Positions 25,966 through 34,831 of a DNA stretch of 40,285 bases are shown here, one piece after another (positions within the stretch are counted from its first letter, which is position 1; every line of letters starts with the position of its first letter). The position numbers and the translations under genes were made by a program. Below the pieces are notes generated by a model. The model searched no databases, was not told the DNA's origin, and saw only the letters and a program-made list of their open reading frames with translations. Origin of the DNA: Bacteroidota bacterium (GTDB lineage Bacteria > Bacteroidota > Bacteroidia > Chitinophagales > Saprospiraceae); assembly GCA_024642705.1 (NCBI GenBank), contig JAHEAQ010000043.1, positions 1-40,285 on the forward strand. The letters run 5' to 3'.

Positions 25966-27474
25966 ATGAAGAATTTTATTTTTACTCTTTTATTTTTAGG
26001 CACTTTAAATATTAGCCATTTACTTAGTCAGGACTTGATTTGTGCAAGTACTTTTACGGAAGATCAAAAATCCATTTTGATTGACAATAAATCAAAAATG
26101 AATCAATCGCATGAAAGAACTGATATATTGATTTATGTGCCTATTGTCTTTCATTTGATTGGGGAAGCAGACGGTGCTGGAAGAGTACCATTTGAAGCAA
26201 TTATGGACCAACTATGTGAATTAAATGCTGTTTTTGCTAGGTTTGGATATAAATTTTACATGAAAAATGGTGAAATTCAAGAAGTTAACAACAATACGAT
26301 GTATTTTATGGCTTCCTCATCAGCTGGAACTTCCAAATTAGTAAGTCAAAAAAATGAATTTGGAACAAATGCATTAAATGTTTTTGTTACTGAAAATGCA
26401 GACAATGGCGGATTGGGACAAACATTAGCCTATTATAGTTTCAATCAAGATTTAATTGTAATGCGCAAGTCTGTAGCTCAAAATGAGACTCAGGATCATT
26501 TTGTTTTACCTCATGAAATTGGTCATTTCTTTAGTTTGGACCATACATTTAACGGATGGGATAGAATTCCTTGGGATGGAGAAGAAATTACAGACTCCAT
26601 ATCACCCGGAGGGCAAATAAATGAATTGGCAAACGGAGCAAATTGCAACACAGCTGGAGATTTAATTTGTGATACCCCCGCAGATTATAATTTGGGTTTT
26701 GGATGGGATGGTTGTCGTCCTTATGATGGAGGTTGTAAAGATTTAACTGGAAATCTTTTAGATCCTGCTGAAGACAATCTTATGGGTTACTTCATTGGTT
26801 GCAACGAATATAAATTTTCAGACGATCAGAAAAAAATTATTGACCAAGATTATTTGTCAAGCAGAAGATCCTACTTGCGTGTTTCTTACGAACCTGCTGA
26901 TTTAGAAGTAACTGAAAAGGCGAATTTAATAGGTCCTGATGATGGATCTACTATTCCTTTTTTTAATGGAGTAGAGCTGAATTGGAGCCCAGTTGAGAAT
27001 GCAACACATTATTTTATTGAACTTACACAAGGTTTATTCAAAAAGCGATACATTGTCGAAACCAATAAAATATTTTTGACCGATTTACTACCCGATAAGA
27101 ATTATAGATGGAGAGTTGTTGGGTACAATGAAGTAAATACTTGTGCCCCATCCTCTGGATTATGGCAGTTTAGAACTGGTAGTTCAACTACGAGTACAAA
27201 AGATGAATCATATTCTGAAAAAGATCTAAAAATTTCTCCTAATCCCAGTTTTGGAAATAATATTAGGCTGGACTGGAATTCAGATTACCTTGGAGAATTA
27301 AATATAGAGATATTAAGTACTAATGGCAAAATTGTTTTTAAGAACAAAATTGACAAAAATGATGTTATATTATCATACCTTTTGGAGAATTTAAATATAA
27401 ATAATGGGTTTTACATTTTGAAGCTTAACTTTGGTGATAGAATCCTTACAAAAAAAGTTATAATTAATGATTAA
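25966..27474 (+). CDS. M43-family zinc metalloprotease with FN3 domain and T9SS sorting domain
   Basis: A 502-residue secreted protease. The signal peptide covers about 1-21 (IFTLLFLGTLNISHLLS). The pappalysin-type catalytic domain spans about 50-300: the zinc motif is HEIGHFFSLDH (His183, Glu184, His187, His193), with Ser where the consensus HEXXHXXGXXH has Gly, and the Met-turn is NLMGYF (Met273). Cysteine-containing loops (NCNTAGDLICDTPADYN, YDGGCKD) are typical of M43. A fibronectin type III domain follows (about 322-405), then a T9SS type A tail (LKISPNPSFGNNIRLDW to LTKKVIIND). It overlaps the next gene by 8 bp. Confidence 0.9.
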   Translation: MKNFIFTLLFLGTLNISHLLSQDLICASTFTEDQKSILIDNKSKMNQSHERTDILIYVPIVFHLIGEADGAGRVPFEAIMDQLCELNAVFARFGYKFYMKNGEIQEVNNNTMYFMASSSAGTSKLVSQKNEFGTNALNVFVTENADNGGLGQTLAYYSFNQDLIVMRKSVAQNETQDHFVLPHEIGHFFSLDHTFNGWDRIPWDGEEITDSISPGGQINELANGANCNTAGDLICDTPADYNLGFGWDGCRPYDGGCKDLTGNLLDPAEDNLMGYFIGCNEYKFSDDQKKIIDQDYLSSRRSYLRVSYEPADLEVTEKANLIGPDDGSTIPFFNGVELNWSPVENATHYFIELTQGLFKKRYIVETNKIFLTDLLPDKNYRWRVVGYNEVNTCAPSSGLWQFRTGSSTTSTKDESYSEKDLKISPNPSFGNNIRLDWNSDYLGELNIEILSTNGKIVFKNKIDKNDVILSYLLENLNINNGFYILKLNFGDRILTKKVIIND

Positions 27475-28936
27475 ATCCTTTTATAACCTATTTACTATTG
27501 TTTTATTCCTTTTAACAAGTTCATTTTCATATGGACAAGAATTAAATTATTGTGGCACTACTCATGTAGATGAAACTTGGTTAAGGTATTTTAACAGCAC
27601 TAATGCACCGTTTTCAAAAGCTCGAGATTGTGGCATATATGTGCCACTAACGGTCCATGTTGTTGGAAAAGATAACGGAATCGGATATCATCCGTATATT
27701 TCTATTTTTAATAGTCTTCTAACATTAAATAAAGATTATGAAGATGCTGGAATTACTTTTTATCTTGCTGGACCATTAAATTATATCAACAATACAGCTT
27801 GGTACGATCACTCTTCTTTCAATGTTGGTTCTCAAATGATGAATCAAAATAATATTCCAAACACTATAAATTGTTATATCGTTGATAATGCTGCTGAAAA
27901 TTGCGGATATCGCGCATATGATGGTAATGCTGTTGCACTAGCTAAATCTTGCACTTCAGCAAACGATCATACTTGGGCTCATGAAATTGGCCATTGGTTA
28001 GGTTTACCTCACACCTTCAGAGGTTGGGAGAACACCAATTACAATACTTTGTCTGAAACCCCTTTGAAATTAGGTGGGATACAAGTTGAATTGGTAGATG
28101 GATCCAATTGTGCTTCGGCTGGAGATCTTTTTTGCGACACCTCCCCTGATTATTTAAGTTACAGATGGATTTGCAATGAAGAAGCAAAAAGTCCTGATAT
28201 ACTTAAAGATCCAAACGGTGATGATTTTCAAGCTGATGGAAGTTATATCATGGGTTATGCTAGAGATGATTGTCAATCGAAGTTTTCAAATGATCAAAAC
28301 TTAAGCATGTGCACCTATCTGAAAGAAAAAATTCCAAGTTATGTTACTTATATCAATCCGATTGGTAATGTTAATCCCAATCAGACTATTTTAACATATC
28401 CGATAGGTGGTGCATTTGTCGAAAACAATGTGAAATTAAAATGGAGAGAAGATGGAAATGCAACTTTTTATATTGTGGAATATAGCAAAATTTCATCTTT
28501 GGGTCTTTCTTCTAAAGAATTGGTTTATGGAAATGAACTTGAATTATTCGGTTTAGATGATGATAAAAATTACTATTGGAGGGTAATAGCAATGAATGAA
28601 TATGATTTTAATTATCAAAACAAAACAGAAATTGAAAAATTTAACACAGGTGGATTAAGCTCTACTCAAGATTATTATGAAAAGCATCTAAAAATATATC
28701 CTAATCCAGTTACTAGCCAAAAGAATTTCACACTTAGTTTAGATTCTCAAAATACAGATGAAATAAACTTGAAAATTTATAATGCACAGGGTCAATTAGC
28801 TTATTCAAATGCTTTTTACATTAAAAATGGGGAAAATGAATTGCAAATTGAGATACCTGAATTAGCAAAAGGAATTTACTTTATCAGCGGTGTTGGAAAA
28901 TCCCATAAATTTCAAGAAAAAATAGTCATTGAATAA
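27467..28936 (+). CDS. M43-family zinc metalloprotease paralogue with T9SS sorting domain
   Basis: A 489-residue paralogue of the preceding protein with the same plan: signal peptide (about 1-24, ending SYGQ), catalytic domain with canonical HEIGHWLGLPH (His172, Glu173, His176, His182) and Met-turn YIMGYA (Met262), the family cysteine loop NCASAGDLFCDTSPDY, a fibronectin-like module (about 305-395) and a T9SS tail (LKIYPNPVTSQKNFTLSL to FQEKIVIE). It starts inside the last codons of the upstream gene, so the pair is translationally coupled. The two differ widely outside the motifs, which implies an old duplication. Confidence 0.9.
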   Translation: MIKSFYNLFTIVLFLLTSSFSYGQELNYCGTTHVDETWLRYFNSTNAPFSKARDCGIYVPLTVHVVGKDNGIGYHPYISIFNSLLTLNKDYEDAGITFYLAGPLNYINNTAWYDHSSFNVGSQMMNQNNIPNTINCYIVDNAAENCGYRAYDGNAVALAKSCTSANDHTWAHEIGHWLGLPHTFRGWENTNYNTLSETPLKLGGIQVELVDGSNCASAGDLFCDTSPDYLSYRWICNEEAKSPDILKDPNGDDFQADGSYIMGYARDDCQSKFSNDQNLSMCTYLKEKIPSYVTYINPIGNVNPNQTILTYPIGGAFVENNVKLKWREDGNATFYIVEYSKISSLGLSSKELVYGNELELFGLDDDKNYYWRVIAMNEYDFNYQNKTEIEKFNTGGLSSTQDYYEKHLKIYPNPVTSQKNFTLSLDSQNTDEINLKIYNAQGQLAYSNAFYIKNGENELQIEIPELAKGIYFISGVGKSHKFQEKIVIE

Positions 28937-28984
28937 GTGTTATTATTTCTTTGCAAATACCTGCAACAAAATCTTATATTTTCT

Positions 28985-28992
28985 TACTTTTG
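28985..28992 (+). promoter_or_regulatory. -7 promoter element for sucC
   Basis: TACTTTTG matches TAnnTTTG, 25 bp upstream of the ATG at 29018. No -33 element at the standard spacing. Confidence 0.5.
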
Positions 28993-29017
28993 AGCAAATT
29001 AACAATAACATTGTATT

Positions 29018-30220
29018 ATGAATTTACATGAATATCAAGGAAAAAGCCTTTTGGCATCGTATGGAATTAAGATCCAAAGAGGCATTTTGGTAGAAAATGC
29101 AAGTGAAATTGAAAGCGCTTACAAAAAATTAAAAGAAGAAACTGGCACTGAATACTGCGTAGTGAAAGCTCAAATTCACGCAGGTGGAAGAGGCAAAGGT
29201 GGTGGAGTCAAAGTTGCTAAAAATTATGAGGATACAAAGGTAGCAGCAAACAATATTCTTGGTATGATGTTAAAGACACCTCAAACTGCTGGTGGTCTCA
29301 ATGGACCTGGTAAATTGGTTCGAAAGATCCTTTTGGCTGAGGACTCTTACGCTCCTGATTTTAGTGCCTGTAAAGAATATTATGTTTCCATATTATTAGA
29401 CAGAGCATCCAAAAGAAATGTCATTATCTATTCTACTCAAGGAGGTATGGACATTGAAGCAGTAGCTGAAGAAACTCCTCATTTGGTATTTAAGGAATAT
29501 ATTGATCCAGCACATGGGTTACAAGGATTTCAAACAAGGAAAATAGCATTCAATTTGGGGCTTTCTGGAAAAGCATTCAAAGAAATGACTAAGTTTATTT
29601 CCAATTTATATAAAGCGTTTTTGGGTTCTGATGCTTCACTTTTTGAAATCAACCCTTGTATGCATTCAGGAAATGATGAAATAATTGCTGTAGATTGCAA
29701 AGTGTCTTTGGATGAAAATGCATTGTATCGTCACCCAGACCTTCAAGCAATGAGGGATACTACCGAAGAAGATCCTACTGAAGTAGAAGCAAAAGAATAT
29801 GGTTTGAATTATGTGAATTTAGACGGAAATGTGGGCTGCATGGTAAATGGTGCTGGCCTAGCTATGGCAACCATGGATATTATTAAATTATCTGGTGGTT
29901 CTCCTGCAAATTTCTTGGATGTAGGGGGAACAGCAGATGCCGAAAGGGTTGAAAAAGCTTTTAAAATAATTTTGAAAGATCCAGAAGTTAAGGCTATTTT
30001 AATTAATATTTTTGGTGGAATTGTTCGTTGTGATAGAGTTGCAAATGGGATTGTAGAAGCGTACAAGAACATAGGAAACATTTCTATTCCAATCATAATA
30101 AGATTGCAAGGCACAAATGCGGATATTGCAAAAAAAATTATTGATGATTCAGGCCTAAAAGTTCATTCTGCTATACAATTACAGGAAGCTGCTGATCTTG
30201 TTAAGAAAATGATTGCTTAA
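29018..30220 (+). CDS. sucC: Succinyl-CoA synthetase (ADP-forming) subunit beta
   Basis: A 400-residue TCA-cycle enzyme subunit that couples succinyl-CoA hydrolysis to nucleotide phosphorylation. The N-terminal ATP-grasp domain begins MNLHEYQGKSLLASYGI and holds KAQIHAGGRGKGGGVKVA (about 50-67) and the Mg-binding end FEINPCMHSGNDEIIAVDCK. The C-terminal flavodoxin-like domain holds GGTADAERV and NIFGGIVRCDRVANGI (about 330-345), the phosphohistidine-facing loop. sucD is not adjacent; sucC and sucD are often unlinked in this phylum. It ends at a strong terminator. Confidence 0.97.
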   Translation: MNLHEYQGKSLLASYGIKIQRGILVENASEIESAYKKLKEETGTEYCVVKAQIHAGGRGKGGGVKVAKNYEDTKVAANNILGMMLKTPQTAGGLNGPGKLVRKILLAEDSYAPDFSACKEYYVSILLDRASKRNVIIYSTQGGMDIEAVAEETPHLVFKEYIDPAHGLQGFQTRKIAFNLGLSGKAFKEMTKFISNLYKAFLGSDASLFEINPCMHSGNDEIIAVDCKVSLDENALYRHPDLQAMRDTTEEDPTEVEAKEYGLNYVNLDGNVGCMVNGAGLAMATMDIIKLSGGSPANFLDVGGTADAERVEKAFKIILKDPEVKAILINIFGGIVRCDRVANGIVEAYKNIGNISIPIIIRLQGTNADIAKKIIDDSGLKVHSAIQLQEAADLVKKMIA

Positions 30221-30238
30221 CGCATTAAAAAATATTTA

Positions 30239-30275
30239 AAAAGGCAGCTTAAGCAATTTTGCTGCCTTTTCTTTT
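30239..30275 (+). terminator. Intrinsic terminator after sucC
   Basis: AAAAGGCAGC (30239-30248) pairs with GCTGCCTTTT (30261-30270) around a 12-nt loop, followed by more T residues. Confidence 0.88.
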
Positions 30276-30407
30276 AAATCTTCTCAATTTTTAAGATCTA
30301 TAGGTTTAATAAAAATTTGTAGATCATTTTAGATTAAATAGAAATTTATACTTTTTTTAGTTTTAGCTCCTTACATTTAACCTGTCAAATCTATAAATCA
30401 ATTCTAT

Positions 30408-31643
30408 TTGGAATCTTTCAGTCTATATAAACTTAATGAGTACATCAGGCGAGTAATTGCATTAAATTTCCAAGATACCATTTGGATAAATGCAGAGATT
30501 TCACAGGTAAAACTTTCCAGAGGTAATTTATATTTAGATTTAATTGAAAAGGAAGAAAACTCAATTGAAATAAAAGCACAAGCTTCCGCCATTTTGTGGT
30601 ATAAAAAGTCAATCTTTTTAAGAAAAAAATTTGGTAAACTTTTCGATTCCATTATCGATACTGGAAACGAAATTAGAATTAAAGTGTCTGTAGAATTTAG
30701 TGAACGATATGGATTTTCCCTATATATTGAAGATTTAGACCCAAGTTTTACCTTAGGGAAAGCCGAAATGCTCAAACAAATTATTATTGACAAACTGAAT
30801 CTGGAAAACTTAACATTCAAGAATAGTCAACTTAATTTGCCATCAGCATTACAAAAAATAGCCATCATCTCTTCATCTTCCGCAGCAGGATATATTGATT
30901 TCATAAGCCATCTTCAAAGTAATGCATATGGCTATAAATATCAGACTACGCTTTACCAGTCAGCACTTCAAGGGACTTCCACTGAAAAAGAAGTATTAGA
31001 AGCATTCAAAGCTATTGACGAAAAGAATGAAATTTATGATTGTATTGTGATAATCAGAGGTGGTGGTTCTAAACTCGACTTGGCGGCATTTGATAATTAT
31101 GAAATTGCAAAAGCAATTGCCAATTGTAAATATCCAGTAATAACAGGCATTGGTCATGATATAGATAGTTCCATTGCAGATATCGTTAGTCATACTGACT
31201 TGAAAACACCAACCGCGGTAGCTGATTTTCTGATTGATTACAATGCAGAGCTTGAATCAAGGATCCTAGATATTGCATTGAAAATTAAAATAGCAATGAA
31301 AGATATTTTGCAATCTAACGCCGCAAAACTTGAACTTCGAAAGGAACAAATTTCTGGCGCTAATAAAAATCTAATTCTGGTACAAAACCAAAAATTGATC
31401 GAATCTAAGATAAGATTGGAAAGTGTTTCAAAAAATAACTTAAAATCACAAAACGAATTACTTATTTCAATTGAGAAACAAACTCAACTATTATCTCCTG
31501 CTAACGTGCTTAAAAGAGGTTTTGCAATCTTAAGGCAAAATGGAAAATCTCTCAAATCAATAAAAGATGTCAATCCAACATTAGATTTAGTTTCTGAATT
31601 ATCAGATGGTCAAATAATTAGTACAATTAAAAATGAAAAATGA
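30408..31643 (+). CDS. xseA: Exodeoxyribonuclease VII large subunit
   Basis: A 411-residue catalytic subunit of ExoVII, which degrades single-stranded DNA to oligonucleotides. It starts at TTG 30408; the family N-terminus (SLYKLNEYIRRVI) begins immediately after. The OB-fold lies at about 1-100 (IWINAEISQVKLSRGNLYLDL). The catalytic domain shows IAIISSSSAAGYIDF, VIIRGGGSKLDLAAFDNYEIA and TGIGHDIDSSIADIV followed by TPTAVADFL. A long coiled coil spans about 280-370, and the C-terminus has the usual LKRGFAIL segment. Slightly shorter than E. coli XseA. It overlaps xseB by 4 bp (ATGA). Confidence 0.95.
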   Translation: MESFSLYKLNEYIRRVIALNFQDTIWINAEISQVKLSRGNLYLDLIEKEENSIEIKAQASAILWYKKSIFLRKKFGKLFDSIIDTGNEIRIKVSVEFSERYGFSLYIEDLDPSFTLGKAEMLKQIIIDKLNLENLTFKNSQLNLPSALQKIAIISSSSAAGYIDFISHLQSNAYGYKYQTTLYQSALQGTSTEKEVLEAFKAIDEKNEIYDCIVIIRGGGSKLDLAAFDNYEIAKAIANCKYPVITGIGHDIDSSIADIVSHTDLKTPTAVADFLIDYNAELESRILDIALKIKIAMKDILQSNAAKLELRKEQISGANKNLILVQNQKLIESKIRLESVSKNNLKSQNELLISIEKQTQLLSPANVLKRGFAILRQNGKSLKSIKDVNPTLDLVSELSDGQIISTIKNEK

Positions 31644-31831
31644 AAAAAGAAATAACCTACAGTGAAGCAATGGCAGAACTAGATGATATCCTAAATGTTA
31701 TACAATCGCAAAAAATTGATATTGATGCTTTATCTGAAAGAGTTGCTCGAGCTTCTTTCTTGATTAAATTATGCAAAACAAAACTGAGGACTACAGAAGA
31801 AGAAATACAGGGTGTTTTTGATGAAAATTAA
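31640..31831 (+). CDS. xseB: Exodeoxyribonuclease VII small subunit
   Basis: A 63-residue helical protein with the family pattern YSEAMAELDDILNVIQSQKIDIDALSERVARAS. Several copies wrap around the coiled coil of XseA to form ExoVII. The ATG overlaps the xseA stop, so translation is coupled. Its last four bases overlap the end of the convergent PAP2 gene. Confidence 0.93.
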   Translation: MKKEITYSEAMAELDDILNVIQSQKIDIDALSERVARASFLIKLCKTKLRTTEEEIQGVFDEN

Positions 31832-32496
31832 ACTTCTGAAGATTGGACATTTTTAAAGGTCAATAACGACTTTTCTATTTTTGGATTTTTCCACTTCTCC
31901 ATCATAAGGAATACTAAAAAAGATATTCCCAACCCAATTATCGACCCAAAAAGGATATCCTCTAAAAAATGATGTCCTAAATAAATCCTTGAGAAAGCGA
32001 TTAAACATGCAATAAAAAATAACAGCAAATCAACGTAGGTATTTTTGATATACAGGCTAATAATTCCCATTAATGCAAAACCTGCCATTGCATGACCTGA
32101 CGGGAAACTTGTCAATCCGACGTATGGCACAACGCCTTCAATCTTTTGATACATAGATTCCATTCCATTATTTTGAAAATAAAGAAAAGGGCGTTCATAA
32201 GCAAAAATACTTTTTAAAATATTGGCCACCACCATCACCGTAAGTCCTGTGATGCCAATCGCAATAGAGGATTTGAATCTAATAAAAAGAAACAATATAG
32301 CCATAAGCAAATAAGCAATTCCTTCAGCCATTCTTGTCACAACCCTAAAAAAACCGTTTAAAAAATCATTGTGAAATTTGCCAATAAATAATATGATATC
32401 TCCCTTATCAATAAAAATTCTGGTCAACAGCAGCATTAACCATAATATAACAAATAATGAAAGCATGAGTTTTTTTGAATTTATTAACGCCTTCAT
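31828..32496 (-). CDS. PAP2-family membrane phosphatase
   Basis: A 222-residue integral membrane protein with about six hydrophobic segments. The three phosphatase signature blocks are present: KSIFAYERP (about 90-98), FPSGHAM (about 131-137, with the proton-donor His) and SRIYLGHHFLEDILFG (about 169-184, with the nucleophilic His). Relatives dephosphorylate undecaprenyl diphosphate, phosphatidylglycerophosphate or similar lipids at the outer face of the inner membrane. The start overlaps the LptF/G-type gene stop by 4 bp, so the two are co-translated; both may serve envelope lipid handling (inference). Confidence 0.9.
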   Translation of the reverse strand: MKALINSKKLMLSLFVILWLMLLLTRIFIDKGDIILFIGKFHNDFLNGFFRVVTRMAEGIAYLLMAILFLFIRFKSSIAIGITGLTVMVVANILKSIFAYERPFLYFQNNGMESMYQKIEGVVPYVGLTSFPSGHAMAGFALMGIISLYIKNTYVDLLLFFIACLIAFSRIYLGHHFLEDILFGSIIGLGISFLVFLMMEKWKNPKIEKSLLTFKNVQSSEV

Positions 32497-34208
32497 TTAT
32501 CTTTCTTAAATCTTGCAAAAAAATCAGTTACCCAACCCAAACTTATACTACTTACATCACCAAGTGCTAAAACACTAAGCAAGGCACTTATAGGAAACAA
32601 CACAATACACGGAAGCCATGCAGCATTAATAGCAGATATTGTTTCACTTTTATTCAGCTTTTCTCCCATTATCATCAAAATAATAAATATCATAAAAAAT
32701 ACAATTGCAATCAAAAGTGGATATCCGTAACCACCTTTCCTTACAATGGATCCTAGAGGAGCACCAATAAACATAAAAATAATACAAATGGTAGCCCAAC
32801 TATAGATTTGATGAAGTCTAAGCACATATTTACGTTTCATGACCTCTTGCATTCGGCCTTCATTCATAGAAGCTTTTACTTTTTCATTGATAGTTTGTGC
32901 TAGATTTAAAGCTCGGAACATTATCGATGAACCTATTTTTTGTGGTAAAATATATCCTAAAGTAGAGACTGTATCAAGATTGATAGTATCATTAAAATAT
33001 GCTTCCTTAATGGGTTTGGCAAGTACTTTTGGAGGCATTTTGGAATCGGCAAGTTTAATGTCTTTAAGTTTTTGGTTTAGTTTTTCAAGATTTGTTTCGT
33101 TATCCGTTTCGATGGCATAAGGCTTTGTCTGCACATATTCTTGGATAAGATTTCCTTTTTTGTCTTGTAATTCCTGAGGTACAATTGTCTCAAGACTTTT
33201 ATTTTGTTCTAAAGAAGCTTGTTCTGCAATTACATCAAGGCTATCTTGTATAATGAGTTCTTTTTTTTCAGCTAATTCTATTTTTTTTAGCTTTGACGAA
33301 TCAATTGTGATAAGTTTTAAATTTTTAAAGTCGTGCTTGTTTCTGTAGGATATTTTTACCAAATCAACATTAACAGAATCAATACTTTGAATTAGTTGAA
33401 ATGTATTAAAAAGATCGTATTTCCTTCTTTCCAGCCCAGATGTATTTTCTGAAAACTCAAACTCACTCATGTCAAATGTTTTTGACCAAGATCTGAATTC
33501 ACTTCTTAAAAAAGCCGACGATTCATTTAAATTATTATTGTTATTTTTTAATAATTCCCGATACTGCTGCACGTCTTCCAATTCCATTATAAAATACTTT
33601 CCATTCATAATGGTGTACATCTTGCCACTTTTAGCTACAGTAAGGTTCAACAGACTCCTATCAGAATTATCATAAATCATTACATCTTCTATGCCAATGT
33701 CATCAGCTTTCTTCTTCCCTACTCTAATGGAAAATCCTCGAAAATCATCGTTAAAAATTCCTTCTTCAATTGTCAAAGATGGTTTTTGCTTTCTTACGTT
33801 TTCAAAAGCTTGATAAAATTTTAGATTAGCCTTTGGTTTCAGATAATTAGACGCTAAAAGTGAAAACAGAAAAGTGAACAATGCCAGAATAATACCAGGG
33901 CGCATGACTCTAAAAAGAGAAACACCAGCAGATTTAAAGCTAGAAATCTCATATTTTTCTGCCATATTTCCATAAACCATGACTGAAGAAATAAGAATAG
34001 TAATCGGCACTGCAAGCGGAATAATAGTTACTGCATAATAAAACACCAATTCTACTAAAAACCAAAAAGAAAGTCCTTTGCCTACCAATTCGTCAATGTA
34101 TTTCCAAAGAAATTGCATAACCAATACAAACTCCGCAACAAAAAAAGAGAAAATGTAAGGGCCAAGAAAACTTTTGAGAACAAGCTTGTCGAGGGTTTTT
34201 AAAATCAT
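32493..34208 (-). CDS. LptF/LptG-family (YjgP/YjgQ) lipopolysaccharide-export permease
   Basis: A 571-residue inner-membrane protein with the six-helix plan of LptF/LptG: three helices near the N-terminus (about 15-120, including IIPLAVPITILISSVMVYG and EKYEISSFKSAGVSLFRV), a periplasmic jellyroll, and three helices at the C-terminus (about 450-560, including IFMFIGAPLGSIVRKGGYGYPLLI). Together with LptB and LptC the family extracts LPS for transport. The protein is long because of a charged, low-complexity insertion at about 290-400 (ELAEKKELIIQDSLDVIAEQ, LNQKLKDIKLADSKMPPKV). LptF versus LptG cannot be told apart here. It leads a two-gene operon with the PAP2 phosphatase. Confidence 0.9.
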   Translation of the reverse strand: MILKTLDKLVLKSFLGPYIFSFFVAEFVLVMQFLWKYIDELVGKGLSFWFLVELVFYYAVTIIPLAVPITILISSVMVYGNMAEKYEISSFKSAGVSLFRVMRPGIILALFTFLFSLLASNYLKPKANLKFYQAFENVRKQKPSLTIEEGIFNDDFRGFSIRVGKKKADDIGIEDVMIYDNSDRSLLNLTVAKSGKMYTIMNGKYFIMELEDVQQYRELLKNNNNNLNESSAFLRSEFRSWSKTFDMSEFEFSENTSGLERRKYDLFNTFQLIQSIDSVNVDLVKISYRNKHDFKNLKLITIDSSKLKKIELAEKKELIIQDSLDVIAEQASLEQNKSLETIVPQELQDKKGNLIQEYVQTKPYAIETDNETNLEKLNQKLKDIKLADSKMPPKVLAKPIKEAYFNDTINLDTVSTLGYILPQKIGSSIMFRALNLAQTINEKVKASMNEGRMQEVMKRKYVLRLHQIYSWATICIIFMFIGAPLGSIVRKGGYGYPLLIAIVFFMIFIILMIMGEKLNKSETISAINAAWLPCIVLFPISALLSVLALGDVSSISLGWVTDFFARFKKDK

Positions 34209-34357
34209 TTAAGTACTTCGTATTTTTATACAATCGATAATTATAACGATTAATGCATGCAAAGAAGATAAAAATTAATAATTTTTGGAATGTTTTGTAA
34301 CATTTATTTATTAATAACGTCTTCCTATTGTAATACAACTCAAAAGAAATTGAAATA

Positions 34358-34831
34358 ATGGTTTTACCTTTTAAAAACAAAATGTACCGACTTGCTTTAA
34401 GAATTGTTGGTAACACTCATGAAGCAGAAGATGTCGTCCAAGAAGTCCTGATTAAAGTCTGGAAAAAAAGAGATTATTTAGAAACTGTAACTAATCTTGA
34501 AGCTTGGTGCATGACGCTGACTAAAAATGAAGCAATTGATCAAACACGATCAAAACACAGAAGAACTGTGGGAATGGATCATCAATATGATTTGCAAGAT
34601 AATCGCACAGATATTCAAACCCAGATGGAGGTTAGTGAAACGCTAAATACGGTAAAAAAATATATTGATGAATTACCAGAAAATTACAAACTGGTTGTTC
34701 ATCTGAGAGACATAGAAGAAATGAGTTACGATGAAATTTCTCAAGTAACTGGTTTCAGTAAAGAACAAGTAAAAGTGTACTTACACAGAGGCAGAAAAAA
34801 ATTAAAAGAACAAATTTTAAATCTTAGATAA
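34358..34831 (+). CDS. ECF-type RNA polymerase sigma factor
   Basis: A 157-residue sigma-70 family protein with only regions 2 and 4. Region 2 (about 1-70) contains YRLALRIVGNTHEAEDVVQEVLIKVWKKR and LEAWCMTLTKNEAIDQTRSK. Region 4 (about 98-152) contains LPENYKLVVHLRDIEEMSYDEI followed by the helix-turn-helix FSKEQVKVYLHRGRKKLKE. It overlaps the next gene, the anti-sigma-like protein, by one base (TAATG). The pairing and the following DUF4252 genes indicate an envelope-responsive regulon that probably includes this operon (inference). Confidence 0.95.
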   Translation: MVLPFKNKMYRLALRIVGNTHEAEDVVQEVLIKVWKKRDYLETVTNLEAWCMTLTKNEAIDQTRSKHRRTVGMDHQYDLQDNRTDIQTQMEVSETLNTVKKYIDELPENYKLVVHLRDIEEMSYDEISQVTGFSKEQVKVYLHRGRKKLKEQILNLR

